From NCBI GenBank assembly GCA_028564705.1, contig JAPXFQ010002856.1, forward strand, positions 62,001-126,000: a stretch of 64,000 nt of DNA, written 5' to 3'. The position numbers and the translations under genes are program-made. The DNA comes from Apricaphanius iberus. Lineage: Eukaryota > Chordata > Actinopteri > Cyprinodontiformes > Aphaniidae. The stretch's first letter is position 1. Every line of letters starts with the position of its first letter. Positions 22,170 through 33,314 of the stretch are shown one piece after another. The notes under the pieces are model-generated. The model ran no database searches. It saw nothing but the letters and a program-made list of their open reading frames with translations, and had not been told where the DNA came from.

Positions 22170-23450
22170 TGCGGGAGCTATGAGAACAAGATGGCGCCAG
22201 AGTGGTCGGCTTGCCATCTGTCTCTGCTCTTTGGTATTCTATTTCTCTGGATTTTGGGTCTTCTTCCTGCAACAAGGGGCTCTGGTGACGTATAACAGAT
22301 CTACTTTGCTGTACTTGAGGTCATCTTTAATGGAATTATTTCACTGTTCCCAAAACGACTGGAATTCTGCACGCCTGCTGTTTTCGAATGTACCTGCCTG
22401 TTTGTTCCGTGGATCACGCCCACCTCGCCTTCGGAAGCGCCAACGCGGTAGATGGGAGGACACTGGGTGAGGATTTGTATGGCGCGTTCAGCAGGACTTT
22501 ACGAGCATAGGACCGACAAGGTCCTGGATTTGTCCTCTCATTTGCATAAGATGACCGGAATTGGATGGATCGTTGGCTGATTCTTTGGATGTAAACATTC
22601 TTTCGTTCACACCCCTGTTCTTCCTTGACTTCCTTGTTATGCATTGTGATTTATCGCCCTCCAAAATATAACACTGACTTTATCGAGGACTTTGAATTGC
22701 TACTATCTGAAATTACGCCCAAATATGAAAAAGTAATCATTGCTGGTGACTTTAATATTCATGTCTGTTGCCCTTCCCGACCACTGAGAGCTTTCTGGAC
22801 TTAATGGCCTCCTTTGGATTAAATCATTCAGTATCGGCTGCTACACATGACAAGTCACATACACTGGATCTGGTTCTATCTTACAGTGTTGCTATAAATC
22901 ACCTGTCCATCCTGCCTGACAGTTTTTTGGATCATTTTCTTGTTTTATTTAATGTTGATTTGTGTGGTTCCGATTGTACTAATAGCAAATCTGTGCGTTT
23001 ATCACAGGTAATTTCCACAAATACTGCCCTAGAATTCTGTACGTCCGTTTCAGCTACAATGGCTACTATCTTTTCCACAACTCATATTTGTTCTGTTGAC
23101 AATCTATTTAATTATTTTCTTGCATCTTGCACTTTGGCATTAGACCCTGTAGCTCTTCTGAGACCTAGGCGCCAACTTTCCAATAAAGATCCGTGGCTGG
23201 ATGATTGGTCAGATAAGGCGTAGGACAAGGTATTTTGAGCGGAAATGGAAGAAAGATAGGCTGCTGTCATTTGTAAAGCGCATTATAATTAAAATGGTAT
23301 GGTATGGATATCAGTGTTCTCAGGAGAGCGGCTCAGCTCTACACTCTCTCTTTGAATTAAACATATTGTCTGAAAAGCATCCAAATATTCCCGCAATACC
23401 TGCTGTCACTCATTTTCAGTAGCAGTAGGGGTTTTTTCTCTCTCTCCTCA
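22170..23450 (+). mobile_element. L2-like LINE: 5' region and endonuclease
   Basis: An AAGATGGCGCC-type start is followed by broken frames: IVIYRPPKYNTDFIEDFELL, VIIAGDFNIHVCCPSRPL (endonuclease GDFN motif), then FLDLMASFGLNHSVSAATHD, SHTLDLVLSY and QLSNKDPWLDDW. This order is that of L2/CR1-group apurinic endonucleases. The copy ends before the reverse transcriptase. Confidence 0.72.
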
Positions 23451-23537
23451 TACACCCTCTCATTTTATTTGTTTAACTATCTGCGTGTCTCCTATGTAAA
23501 AGATGGGTGTCATGTTAATATGTGTTCCCCCCTCTAG

Positions 23538-26500
23538 GTGTGTTCCGACTCGACCCACACGCAAGGCGGCTGCTGCTCGTAAATGATAAACAGATGGATC
23601 ACATTAAGTTTGGGCACTGGTTCCTTAATAGTAGGATTAGGGAAATAGTCAAGTTATGGTTATCGATGTCGTTTGGATATAAGAAAACCGACAAAGATCA
23701 GACAACAGTTGTTTGTAAAGTTTACCAGCTCACGGTCTAACCAACGGACTCCAACAGGGCCGGATTTAGCCAGTCCCACTAAGGGGTGCAGGTAGAATAT
23801 CAGGGGGGCGGGTCTGGGTGTGCTGTCTTTTATGTTATTTCCGTCTGTCTGTCTGTCTGTTTGTCGTTTTTACTCATTTTTCGTGCATTTTTACATTTTT
23901 TTGTGTATTTGTTGTTTTCATTTGTTTATAGTTTACATGAGTCACTATAGCATCAGTCGTCTGTTCTTTTGTGCAAAAGTCCTAACAAATGCGTCTATAT
24001 CTAGGCCTGTCGTTACGGCCTTCTCATGAGCCAGAATAACTAAATTTATTTTTCTCTTATGTAGCATAGTGCGGCGGAAAGTGGTAAGGACGTGAGACAA
24101 AGTAGAAAGAGAGCTCTGGCAAGATGCAGATTATATTTCAATCACAAGGGAGGTCACATACATGCGATGGAGCTCAGGAAAGGCATTCTTATACCCATGC
24201 AGATGTTTGCAAACAGTGGAGAGGTCTACTAACTCTACAGTGCTATCATCATCAGTCTTTTTGAATTATTTTTCAAACATTATTTTTGCAACAAGAATCT
24301 CATTGGAAAGTTTGTCATTGTCACTTCCTGTCATTTTATGCAGAGGACTTAACATAGCAACATCCAGAAAAGAAGGAGATTGAGGTTGAAGGCAATTAAC
24401 TGCTTTCATGAGATCAACATTGCTTTTGGAGAATCTTGTCTCCATCTCTACAATGGCTTTGTCCAAAATGTTCAGAATCGCTCTCTTCAAAGCCTGGCTA
24501 GGAGTCATGGCGTCTTCTACATGGCCTACAGTAGACCTAAGAACACTACCTGTGAGCACTGAGCTCATTGTTCTCTTTCTTTTAGCAGCTGGTGCAGGTG
24601 TTCTGGTTAATGTCTCACTTTCCTCATTTCTCATCTGCTTCAAAGTCGGCAGAGATGCACTGAATACTTCTGAAGCACAGCACAGGTCAACAGAATGAGC
24701 CTGCAGCATAGCATTTGCAGACTTCAAGGAAGCCAGAACTTTTAGGAAGAATTTTCCAATTTCAAAGATATTATGCCTCCTTAGCATCATCAGTAGTCGT
24801 GATGCCTCTGTACAGGTATAAACAGCAGCAGCTCTGTCCTCTGTAACCTCTGACAGGATACTCATAATAGCATCCTGATTCTCCACAAGACACTTGGTCA
24901 CATCACGGTGGTTTGTCCACCTGATCTCCAACAGTCATTTTAAGGGAGGGGATATCAAACTTATGTGACACCTAATGACGGGGAAAAAAGGAGTGCAGTG
25001 ATCCTGATCGATCAAAAAAGGTTTTGCACATGGCTCTGCTTGCATTGCATGGACCAATGCCACGTGCAGCTGGTGGTTATAGCAGTGGATATAAGGTATA
25101 TCCTTCCCTACCTTCATTTGCAACAAGGCCTGAACCCCACCCCTGACCCCACTCATGACAGAAGCTCCATCATAGCACTGACTCATAATTTCAGCTTTAC
25201 TATAGCCTGAGTCAGAAAGATGCTCAAGAATTTGGTTGGTAATAAATTCAGCATTTAACTGACTGAGATCAAGCAGACCAATCAGATGTTCCTCTGGAAT
25301 GCCTTTACAGACAAATCTAATCATGACTGACGGATTCTCCACATTGCATTTGTCCCTAGTTACATCACTTTTAATGCAAAACCCGGGACAATCTGCTTTG
25401 TCATAACTAGCTTTGATCTTATTTAATACCATTTTGGCCAGTGTTTCAATAATTTTGTTTTGTATGTTGTGAGAGGTGTATTTTGCATTTTGTGGGATGT
25501 TTGTTTATTTCATTAAATTTGGGGTCCTTTGCCAGTGTGTACTCAACCATTTTTAAGAACAGTCCTGCAGAGAAATCATCATTAAAGCTTTCCACACTGC
25601 CACGAAGTGGGAGTTCATTTACTGCTAGGAACTGAACAACTTCTCCAATTGCTTTTATATAATATCTGTTTTTTTCAAGTTGTGCGGGACTAATTAAGTT
25701 ACCAATGGTTTCCCCTGGGGCCTCTCTTTGGGACATTTCAGACCAGATTTTTGCATTTTTTATGTGACATTGACTTGATGCATGCATTGTGAGTCCCTTG
25801 TCCTTTTCTAATGTCGTTTTCCAATTATTAAATCCTTGTTTTGTTAAAACCAAATCCCTATCATTGTTCCCCCCAAATTTACGACATGGGAAACAAAAGC
25901 ACGCATCGAAGTTTGCTGAATATTCGAGCCATGGTCTCCCACGATACCAACCAGGGCAGAATGAGTGGGCGTTTTTCCCAAAATGACGCTTGGGGAAAAC
26001 CAGAGCGGTGGGTTGTGATGGTGCTGTAGTGTTCAAGCCTGTGTTTACGTCCCTCGCAGTGGCCAATGCTGGGCTGGGAGCAACGGAGACAGCGGGGGAT
26101 GCAGTGCTTATGCAAACAGGATAACTATATGTACCGGTACTGCACTGGGCACGGGGCTTAGAGTTTGTGAGGAGTTGAGGAGGAATATCACCCAACGAGC
26201 TGGGTAATGATTCTGCCTCCGCTGCTGCTAATGCCGTAGCACTGCCTATGCTAGGTTTAGCTTTAGCAACCAGAAATCTGCGCATAGTTGACTCGATTCA
26301 CTGGCAATTACAAAAGACAGCGACAGAGAGACAGGGAGAGAATGAAAGAGTATCCAAATAATTGCGGCTATCGATAGCGGAATAACTTAAAACAGCGGCT
26401 GAGCTCAACTAACGGCTGTGCGTCTGCATACTCTGCTGTGACCGAGAAAAAAGTGAGAAGGGGAGGAGCAACAAGCAAGTGCAGCCACTGGCCACACCCT

Positions 26501-26785
26501 CTCTGTGCATCTACCAACCAGCAGCTACTATGAATGAGGGACAGAGAACGCTCTTGTAATTTTACTTGAAATATTTAGGAAATCTGTGATTTTTGAATGC
26601 CATCACGTTTGGGGGGGGGGCAGTCATGGAATTTAGGGGGACACTGCCCCCCCTTGCCTATGCCTATATCCGGGCCAGGACTCCAACACTACACATTTAT
26701 TTTATCAGACGCTCAAGAGCCAGGACAACGAATACAGAGAGAGTCAATGAGCCAAAGCTGTGTCGAGTCATGGTGTAAGCTTTGA
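23538..26785 (+). pseudogene. BED zinc-finger exon, split by a hAT insertion
   Basis: After an acceptor-like CCCTCTAG (23537), the plus frame gives MDHIKFGHWFLNSRIREIVK, FGYKKTDKDQTTVVCKVYQL, then a stop, PTDSN. Across the 2.9-kb insert it resumes at 26687 as TTHLFYQTLKSQDNEYRES. BED fingers have the form FGY…C-x2-C…NTTNL-FxHL; here the second Cys is Tyr and a stop is present. It is most likely part of an old ZBED-type transposon. The TIR-like remnants near 22010 and 27160 may be its ends. Confidence 0.6.
23755..26678 (-). mobile_element. 2.9-kb hAT transposon with exact GACTCCAA duplication
   Basis: Ends CAGGGCCGGATTTAGCC and CTATATCCGGGCCAG form TIRs. GACTCCAA occurs exactly at 23747-23754 and 26679-26686. 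The minus strand carries a transposase of the ZMYM1-like/DUF4371 hAT group in several open pieces: 26285-25446 (TTF-type finger FDACFCFPCRKFGG), 25432-24935 (QCYDGASVMSGVRGGVQALL, HCYNHQLHVALVHA), 24931-24266, then a C-terminal dimerization piece with a stop. Three or more frame breaks make it inactive, though it is the best-preserved transposon here. Confidence 0.85.
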
Positions 26786-27059
26786 TAAACTCCAGATACA
26801 GACACTGTATTACACTACTGATGTGTTGCTAGTGAACAAAACAGCTTTTGTATGTCATTCTCTCTGAGAGACGCTTTTTTCCTGTTCAAGCTGCATGTCA
26901 GGAGGGGAGGCGAGACACGCAGGGAGACCAACTTTGGGTTGTCTGATGATCTTGTTTAGATCCCTTGTCTGAAACGTGCTGGTTACCGTCTTCCTCCCTG
27001 TTTTTTCTTGTATTGCAGCACAGGAATGCCATAAGGTGCATCTTGGATTAATGTACTGC

Positions 27060-27162
27060 CGTAAAAACCCTATCGTGGCTTAAACGATAGAGATTAATAT
27101 AAAACGATAGACGTTTTCTCTCGTCCTGATGATATATTTCGTCATATCGCACAGCCCCAATG
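27060..27162 (-). mobile_element. Terminal fragment of a hAT-like MITE
   Basis: Ends GATATATTTCGTCATATCGC and ACAGCCCC with repeated AACGATAGA units, typical of a fish TAGGGCTGTGCGATAT element. The opposite end may be the CCCGATATAGC segment near 22010, which would make the material in between nested insertions, but that pairing is uncertain. Confidence 0.4.
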
Positions 27163-27721
27163 TAAATTATATTGCAGTTAATTATTTCCCATTTATTTCT
27201 CTAGATTGTTGCACCACTGACATTTATTTGATGAGTGCTGTGCAGAAACAAAATATCGTCCACATTCCCAGGCTTTAACTGTGTTCTCCATTCCTGAATC
27301 CTAAAAAAGTCTCTGTCTCTGACAGGGCTCAATGCATAGATAGCAAAAACATTCCACTATCAGCACAATGTTTGTAAATATCATATACACTCTACATGAA
27401 AAATAAATACATCAGCAAGATCGTCTTTGGTAGGCTTAAGAAGCGCATTCATTAATTTTCTCTGCCCAGACCATACGGTGAAACTTAATTTATGTATTTT
27501 CCACGAGTGAAGTGACTTTTATGAAGTTCACCGGCAGGTGACCTGCCGGTTTGCAGGACTCTGGCTCAGAGTTCACTTATTTTCCTGCTGTGAACATTAA
27601 ATATTTTGCAAAGAATAATTTAATTTGCATTTGTTTCTTTGGAAAAACTTGGGTTGGGATGGGGGAGGGGAGTATAATTGTGATCAGCCTTCATATCTGT
27701 GCGGGAGGGATGTGAATGCAG

Positions 27722-27925
27722 TTTAATGGACTGAACTTATATAGCGCTTTTCTATTCATATTGACCACTCAAAGCGCTTTACATTGAAGCCACATTCACC
27801 CATTCACACTCACATTCATACACCGATACCCAACATGGCTCGGTAGGACGATGTAGAACTTTTGGGGTTAAGTGCCTTGCCCAGGGGCACATCAACATGT
27901 GACTGGAGGAAGCCACAGTCACCCA
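27722..27925 (+). repeat. Fish interspersed repeat, TATATAGCGCTTTTCTA class
   Basis: Contains TATATAGCGCTTTTCTATTC, ACTCAAAGCGCTTTACATTG, ACATTCACCCATTCACAC and AAGTGCCTTGCCCAGGGGCA. These phrases occur many times in teleost genomes. No coding capacity; element class not determined from this piece. Confidence 0.6.
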
Positions 27926-28139
27926 CAGTCGCCCCTGTAGCTGTTGCTAAAGCTAGCTTCAGGTTGTGTTGTCTAACCAAAAACTCCGCTCACGATTATC
28001 TAAGATTCTTCATCATGTCTGATTTTCCTGTTTTTCCTCCTCACGTTTTACAAATCTTTCTCTTTTCCCTTTATCTTTCTCTCATGTTTGATTTTATAAG
28101 GACTGCTTTAATTGTTTTTAATGCGACCCTTCACTTGTC

Positions 28140-28620
28140 ATCATAGCGAGCTAACATAATTTATAGAACGGTTGTTCTCCGGTTTCATGAACATCTCTGA
28201 CCCTCGCGCTAAGTTTCAATTTTTTTTAGTTGTTTTTTTTTTGGGGGGGGGGGGCATCGGTGTGTGAGTGAGTTTTCTCGCTCTGGCTGGCAGGTTTAGT
28301 CTGCTTGCATGGAGGAGGCCTGAGAACCCCGGTGAAAACAAGCAGCCTCAGCAGCAGGAGCTGCCAGATCACACACTCCCAAGCCCCCGCCTCCCATCTC
28401 CTTTCTGGAGGGCAGAAAGACGGATCGCCCCCACTAACTACTGTTGTTGTTAACGGAAGGTTGTCAATAGATCAGCGCTACTTGGCGGTGAAGGAAAAAT
28501 CTATCAGCATGATTAACATATGCAGCGCTGTAGGCTGCAGAAATTGAAGAAAAAAGGACAGTAATAATATATAATAGGTTTCCAGCTGACGAAATATGCT
28601 GCCATCTATGGCTGAGTTAG
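28140..28620 (+). mobile_element. THAP-domain remnant with GC-rich leader (transposon or THAP pseudogene)
   Basis: At 28508 a frame MINICSAVGCRN starts with the C-x4-C of a THAP finger, then a stop, RKKDSNN, and after a shift RFPADEICCHLW, the FP motif region of THAP. THAP domains occur in P-like and Kolobok-type transposases and in host THAP proteins. The preceding GC-rich stretch with a long T and G run (28231-28256) may be its promoter side. Broken, so not a functional gene. Confidence 0.5.
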
Positions 28621-29745
28621 AGTGGATGATCCTTCTATCCAGGGATCCAGTCTAATGAACGAATCTGCTCATCTCCCACACTGGTGATATGTTGATGTTA
28701 ATATATATGTATGCATTGTTTGCTTCTGCTGTGTAAAGCTGAGGCATGATGATCAAATACTATAGATATTTGTAAACTGAAGTAGCGAGTCATATATGAG
28801 GAGTTTCATCCCATAGCTTGTTAGCTATTTGAAACGGTCTGGAAGCTAACTCTTTGGGTTAGCTCCTAGCTATCTCAGGTTTCTTACACATTACTGGTTG
28901 TACAAACTGCTGCCTGATCACACGTTTTCTGTGAGTTTATTATTTTATTTCTTTATGGGTGCCTGTTTATAGTAAAAGCTGTGGTGCTGCGCTCAGCCTG
29001 ACGGTGATTTAATTAGCTAGATATTCTCTACACAGAGTGCTAACACAGCCTGCACTGTGCAATCAGGCAGTAAACAGAGGCTGGCGGGAGTGAAGCAGAC
29101 TCAGTTAAAGCAGGATATTCACAATCCACTTTCTCTTCATCCATCCAAACATTCACCGATCAGCCACTTACGTTTGTCTTAGCCGCCATATTCTTTTTAT
29201 AATACTACTACGTTGTTAATGAGTCGCACTTTCGCGTTTCCTAACTTCCTGAAAGGGTGCACAAATATGAGCTGGTGGCAGAGAAGTCTAATTCCCAATC
29301 ACGTTATCTGGGTAACTTAGTAACTAAGGGATATACGTACATGCACTTGAAAAGACAGATGTCAGTCGGACTAAGGTAATAATTCGATTAATAATTCTAA
29401 TAATTCAGTTAATTTCTCTGCATGAAAACGTGCTACAAATCAAACAAAGTAAATTGTCCAGGACAGCACTGACTCAGTTGTTGTTTTGTTGTCGCTTATG
29501 CTCGTGCAGCATGCATGCCTCATGCACGGGCTTTACATTGAGGCTGCAGTCGTGCAATCGTGAGAACAAAACTTTCAAACCTCACATAGTCCCTTTAACC
29601 AGGTTTATTACCACTGCCAGAAGATAATGTGTTTGTGTCCGTTTAGCTGTTTGTTAGCAACATAACATTAGGAATTACAAGGCAGGACATGGAAGTGATT
29701 AAAATGTCTGAATTTAATCATCAGGAAGTGTGAAAGGTATCTGAC

Positions 29746-30090
29746 CTTTTACATGGAGCTGGATGCCACACACTGCTGTTTCTTCTTTTTCCTCTGTCAT
29801 GCTGCAGATATAGACACCGCTGTCTAACAGTTCGGGTTTTCTCAGAGTGAGGCTGAAGTCTCTAGAGTCTAAAGCTTCAGGGTCCATTGAAGTTCTTCCT
29901 CTGAAAACAAGATTTTGTTCTTGTAGGTCGTCTCCCTCTCGCCGTTGATGGACAGTTTTGGGATTCAGATCAAAGCGGGTCCATGTCACTGTGACCATCT
30001 CTTCCAATATTTTGCTGTACTGGCAGGGCAGCAAAACAGATTCTGCTCCCTCCTGAACCTCCACTTTTACAGTCAAAGATTTCTGAAAGG
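29746..30090 (-). CDS. Ig V-set exon, V1 type (locus A, first)
   Basis: A 345-base exon, phase 1-1, coding one V-type Ig domain of 115 residues. Hallmarks: B-strand Cys in SVLLPCQYS, the C-strand Trp in VTWTRFD, the family motif VHQRREGDDL, GRTSM, and the F-strand Cys in DSGVYICSM. An extra Cys lies near the end (AVCGIQL). The acceptor is CTTCCAG at 30091 and the donor AAAAG|GTCAG at 29745. The family resembles fish butyrophilin/B7-like V-set proteins of unknown ligand. No frameshift or stop. It probably forms the membrane-distal extracellular domain directly after the leader. Confidence 0.85.
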
Positions 30091-30235
30091 CTGGAAGGAG
30101 AAACAAATGAAAGGCATCATTTAGAATCAGTTTTAATAAAATAAATACACTAAACCATAGACATGTAAACTAACTTATTGACACTTGTACATCAGTTTGT
30201 TTGGTCATACAGTCTGCAACAAAAGGGACATTTGC

Positions 30236-30600
30236 CCAGGGGTCTCATTTATAAAACTTTGCATAGAATCCTTACTAAAACCATATTTAAGCTCTGCAAA
30301 AAAAGAAAAGAATAAAAAAACTTGTGCCAATTAAGTTTCAGATCTATCAAAGTCTGAGTATGCACAGCTGCATGCAATTTCTGCTTTATGAATCATCCTC
30401 TCCCTAAAAATGTACTCTGGTGATTTCGGGTCATATCCCGTCTCCGACACACCCACTGTCTGCCATAAACGGTCAATACAAAGTGCTGAATAAATATTCT
30501 GCATAGAGTTAAGTCGGCTGATATGGGGCATTTCATAGGTAACCATGGCGACCAAGAGGCAAAGCATTCCACTGAGACTGATATCAAATGGTTTACAGTT
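30236..30600 (+). mobile_element. MITE-like repeat in leader-V1 intron
   Basis: GGGGTCTCATTTATAAAACT, TTGCATAGAATCCTTACTAA and GTCTCCGACACACCCACTG resemble a widespread vertebrate non-autonomous DNA element. The short minus frames here are not protein-like. Ends not certain. Confidence 0.4.
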
Positions 30601-31294
30601 GGTATAGGAGCATGGAATAGTGTTTTATTTCAGCTAATCAGTTAACTGTCTATACAAAGCTTTACACAGCCAAAAGGCGACCAAGGTGCTTCACAATTAA
30701 AAAAAACTAAACTAGAAAAGCACTCAGGCAGTCGCCTTTCATTTTAATTTTTACAGATACTGAGCGAAGTGAATTTCTAGCTGTATGTAAAGTTTTATTT
30801 ACTTTAATTCCTTGGGTGTTGTTGGGCTATTTTAGATTAATATAATTGTGATGTCTGGCTGACCTTGTCACTCCAAGGTTCACTGTATAACATCTTCAAT
30901 ATTTCACCCTAATGACTGTAAACTGCAAGTTTTGTATAGTAAATAACCTTTAGGTGTTGCGTCTGGTCCTTGAAGCAGCAGTTAACAGCATTGATTTGGC
31001 ACAATATTAGTACCAAGTCCAAATCCGCTCCTGTAATTACTTCATGTCACTTTTCAGCTAAAGATCAAGCTGACGTGTCAAGCCTCCATCAGACAATGTT
31101 TGTTAAGTCATAAATATGAAACTCTTCATTTGCTGCTCTGTCACTATCACAGATAAACGGTGTTAGTTCAAATCAGATATTCTAAGACTGGAGCCTCTGA
31201 ATCAGGTAACAGGAGCCTCTCTAATGATGCAGTACGTAATGTTACTGCGTCTGGTTTGCTGCTGTGTGGCCAACTGGCTCAGAAACCCCTAAAG

Positions 31295-31965
31295 CACCAT
31301 AGTCCAAAGTCGTCCCGGGGGCCATTTGTGGCCCCTGGACTGATTATATGTGGCCCCTGACTTCAAGAATAATACAAATCTGCCCCTCCAGCATTGCTGG
31401 CTAATCCAGACAGATGCTTTTCAATTAGTGCAAAATTATTCCAGTCAGATTAAAATATTTTTGCAACAGAGCATGTTGACAACAACATCAATTATTTGTC
31501 TTTAAATAATCACACTTTTTGCCATCCCTTGCAAGGACACGTTTGTCCTTTAATTTTTACTCAAAATCAGGCTTTGATGCAGCCACAAGCTGCTTAAAAT
31601 GAATTTAAGAAACTCACCTAAATACAGCAATTGTTTTCAGAGAAACAGTGAACTAAATCCAGATTTTTTTTTTATTGGTTCCATTTTTCTTCTATTTCTT
31701 TTCTAATTGAGACCTAAAAAATTAGCTAAATTTATTCTAATAAGCCAAACCTGCAAATTCCTTTTAGTTTTGCATATTAAATAATTTACCCATCCATTTA
31801 CAACAACAAATATGACTTCTTAATTAATTTTATTAATTAAAGTATTGTGTAATTAATTTATTGTTGAGTATGTAAAAAAAAAAAAAAAAGAACTTTTTTT
31901 CTGGCCCTCGAGGCCTTTTGACTCAACTATATTTTCCCATGTAACAAAAAGTTTGGACACCCCTG
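31295..31965. mobile_element. Non-autonomous hAT element, TIR CAGGGGTGTCCAAA class
   Basis: Right end TTTGGACACCCCTG and left end CACCATAGTCCAAAG form imperfect TIRs. Flanks CCCTAAAG (31287-31294) and CCCTGAAG (31966-31973) are an 8-bp duplication with one difference. 671 bases, no transposase. The inner ends are GGGGGCCATTTGTGGCCCC and CTGGCCCTCGAGGCC. Confidence 0.75.
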
Positions 31966-31979
31966 CCCTGAAGATAACC

Positions 31980-33100
31980 TGCACCATATGGTTGAACATA
32001 GATTTGTGAAACTTGGTACAAAGTTAGAACTCTCCAAGATGAACAAAAACGTCTCGTAATGTCATCCTAAAAAACAAACAGGAAGTCAGCCATTTTGGGT
32101 CATTTTTCAAATTTCACACATGTTGAAATTTGACAAACTCCTCTCGAAGATTTTGACCAATCGGCTTGTAAATTGTTCCGGATGGCCTTAAGGCATGGAG
32201 GATCAAACATTATTTAAAAAAATGACTTTCTGTATATGTTTTATATGGCTTAAATGATATTAGCATTTGCCAATTTGGTTTCATTAGGGATCTAAAGACA
32301 ATCCACGACAGAAGGTTTCATCCCTTTGTCACTTTCTATATTATATATCTATATATCTTTATATAGTACTTTGGATATCATTAATTATCAATTATATAAT
32401 TTCATTTTGAATGCACCATGAAGAAACAGCTTTAACGATCTGAGTAAAAGTGTGATGAAGAAATACATGTTGACAGAACCACAGCATGATACAACTCTCA
32501 TATTAGCCTCCGATAGGCCTACATGATCCCCTCAGCAACAGAAAAAGGCATAGTGGTTTAATACGCTGGCTTATTTAAGCTTTATCATCTTGATTTCTCT
32601 GCTGGTGGCTACCAGGGCGTGATGAACGATTCCTATACCCATGAGTTGTATTTAGTGAACCAACCAAGAGGACTGTGGGTTATCCGTATAACATAAACCA
32701 CCAAACACAAGAACAGCTTTTTTCCCCCTTGCCATCTCTCTCCTGAACTATCGATATATCACACAGTTCAGTAGATAAGTGACCAACATCTGACCCCAAG
32801 CTCTACCATTACAGACTCAGTGTTAAACAAGAGGTTTCCTCTGTGAAGGACTACTTTCTGCTCATTGGGAAGCAGTAATAATAAAATCTTGTGGCAGCTA
32901 GTTGCACCAATATTTGTTACAGTGTGCAGAGGCCTGAATTTGACACCATTTCCTGTTAACCTTCTGTAAGGACATGATGCTACAATTTTGTCATAAACAT
33001 CTCTAAATAATGCAGTTCCTGTCAAGATATGCTTTATTTGTCATTTTTAGTTATGCATATTCCAAAACTGATTATTATTCCATTTCCAAAATGATTTACA
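31980..33100. other. Intronic repeats, leader-V1 intron of locus A
   Basis: 31980-32230 is a fish interspersed repeat (AAACAGGAAGTCAGCCATTT). About 32520-32760 may be a LINE tail (CAGCTTTTTTCCCCCTTGCC). The remaining AT-rich sequence holds no exon I can support. Confidence 0.4.
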
Positions 33101-33211
33101 ATAATCATGCTGAGTGCTTTAATGTACCAAATTACTTTACAGACTTTAAAGAAATTTTAAACAAAGATTAGTTGAATAAACTTCAACCATGAGAGAAGAA
33201 GAATATCTTAC

Positions 33212-33248
33212 CATAAAAGAGGAACACCAACACAGCAAACAGCTCCAT
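33212..33248 (-). CDS. Signal-peptide exon of Ig V-set receptor (locus A)
   Basis: A start codon at 33248-33246 opens a short hydrophobic stretch, MELFAVLVFLFY, ending in a phase-1 donor (G|GTAAGA at 33212/33211). Short phase-1 leader exons are typical of fish Ig-superfamily receptors. Joined to the V1 exon starting at 30090 it reads on in frame into AFQKSLTVKVEV. This is the only leader exon I can find; the matching one for locus B is probably beyond 64000. The start is chosen because it is the only methionine before the hydrophobic core. Confidence 0.7.
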
Positions 33249-33302
33249 TTTCTATCCACAAACACCAAGTCCTTGCAGCATATTTCTTCATAACTCACTG
33301 AA

Positions 33303-33314
33303 CAAACCGAAACC
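33303..33314 (-). promoter_or_regulatory. ISRE-like element upstream of the leader exon
   Basis: On the minus strand the sequence reads GGTTTCGGTTTG, one base from the interferon-stimulated response element pattern GTTTCNNTTTC, about 55 bases upstream of the start codon at 33248. No TATA box is evident nearby. The position suits an interferon-responsive immune gene, but a 12-base motif in AT-rich DNA can occur by chance. Confidence 0.35.

Larger units (their letters stand above)
14835..33248 (-). other. Locus A: Ig V-set / TM / Ig V-set / HSPA12-like exon cluster
   Basis: In minus-strand order: signal-peptide exon (33248-33212), V1 exon (30090-29746), second V1 exon (19190-18846), TM exon (16758-16660), V2 exon (15850-15533), HSPA12-like exon (15118-14835). 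Each has GT-AG borders and every junction from the leader to HSPA12 is phase 1, so all can be joined in one frame. The long introns hold transposon remnants. The HSPA12 part stops after one exon: I see no homologue of the later exons between 10250 and 14834. It could be one gene with a truncated 3' end, or an Ig receptor gene next to an HSPA12 fragment. The exon calls are firm; the transcript structure is inference. Confidence 0.65.

Noticed and set aside
22180..22470. 96-residue plus-strand frame with hydrophobic start
   Set aside because: Part of the L2-like LINE 5' region (AAGATGGCGCC start), not a membrane protein gene.
32768..33025. 85-residue minus-strand frame between leader and V1
   Set aside because: No Ig, TM or other known pattern, and no proper splice borders; taken as chance.
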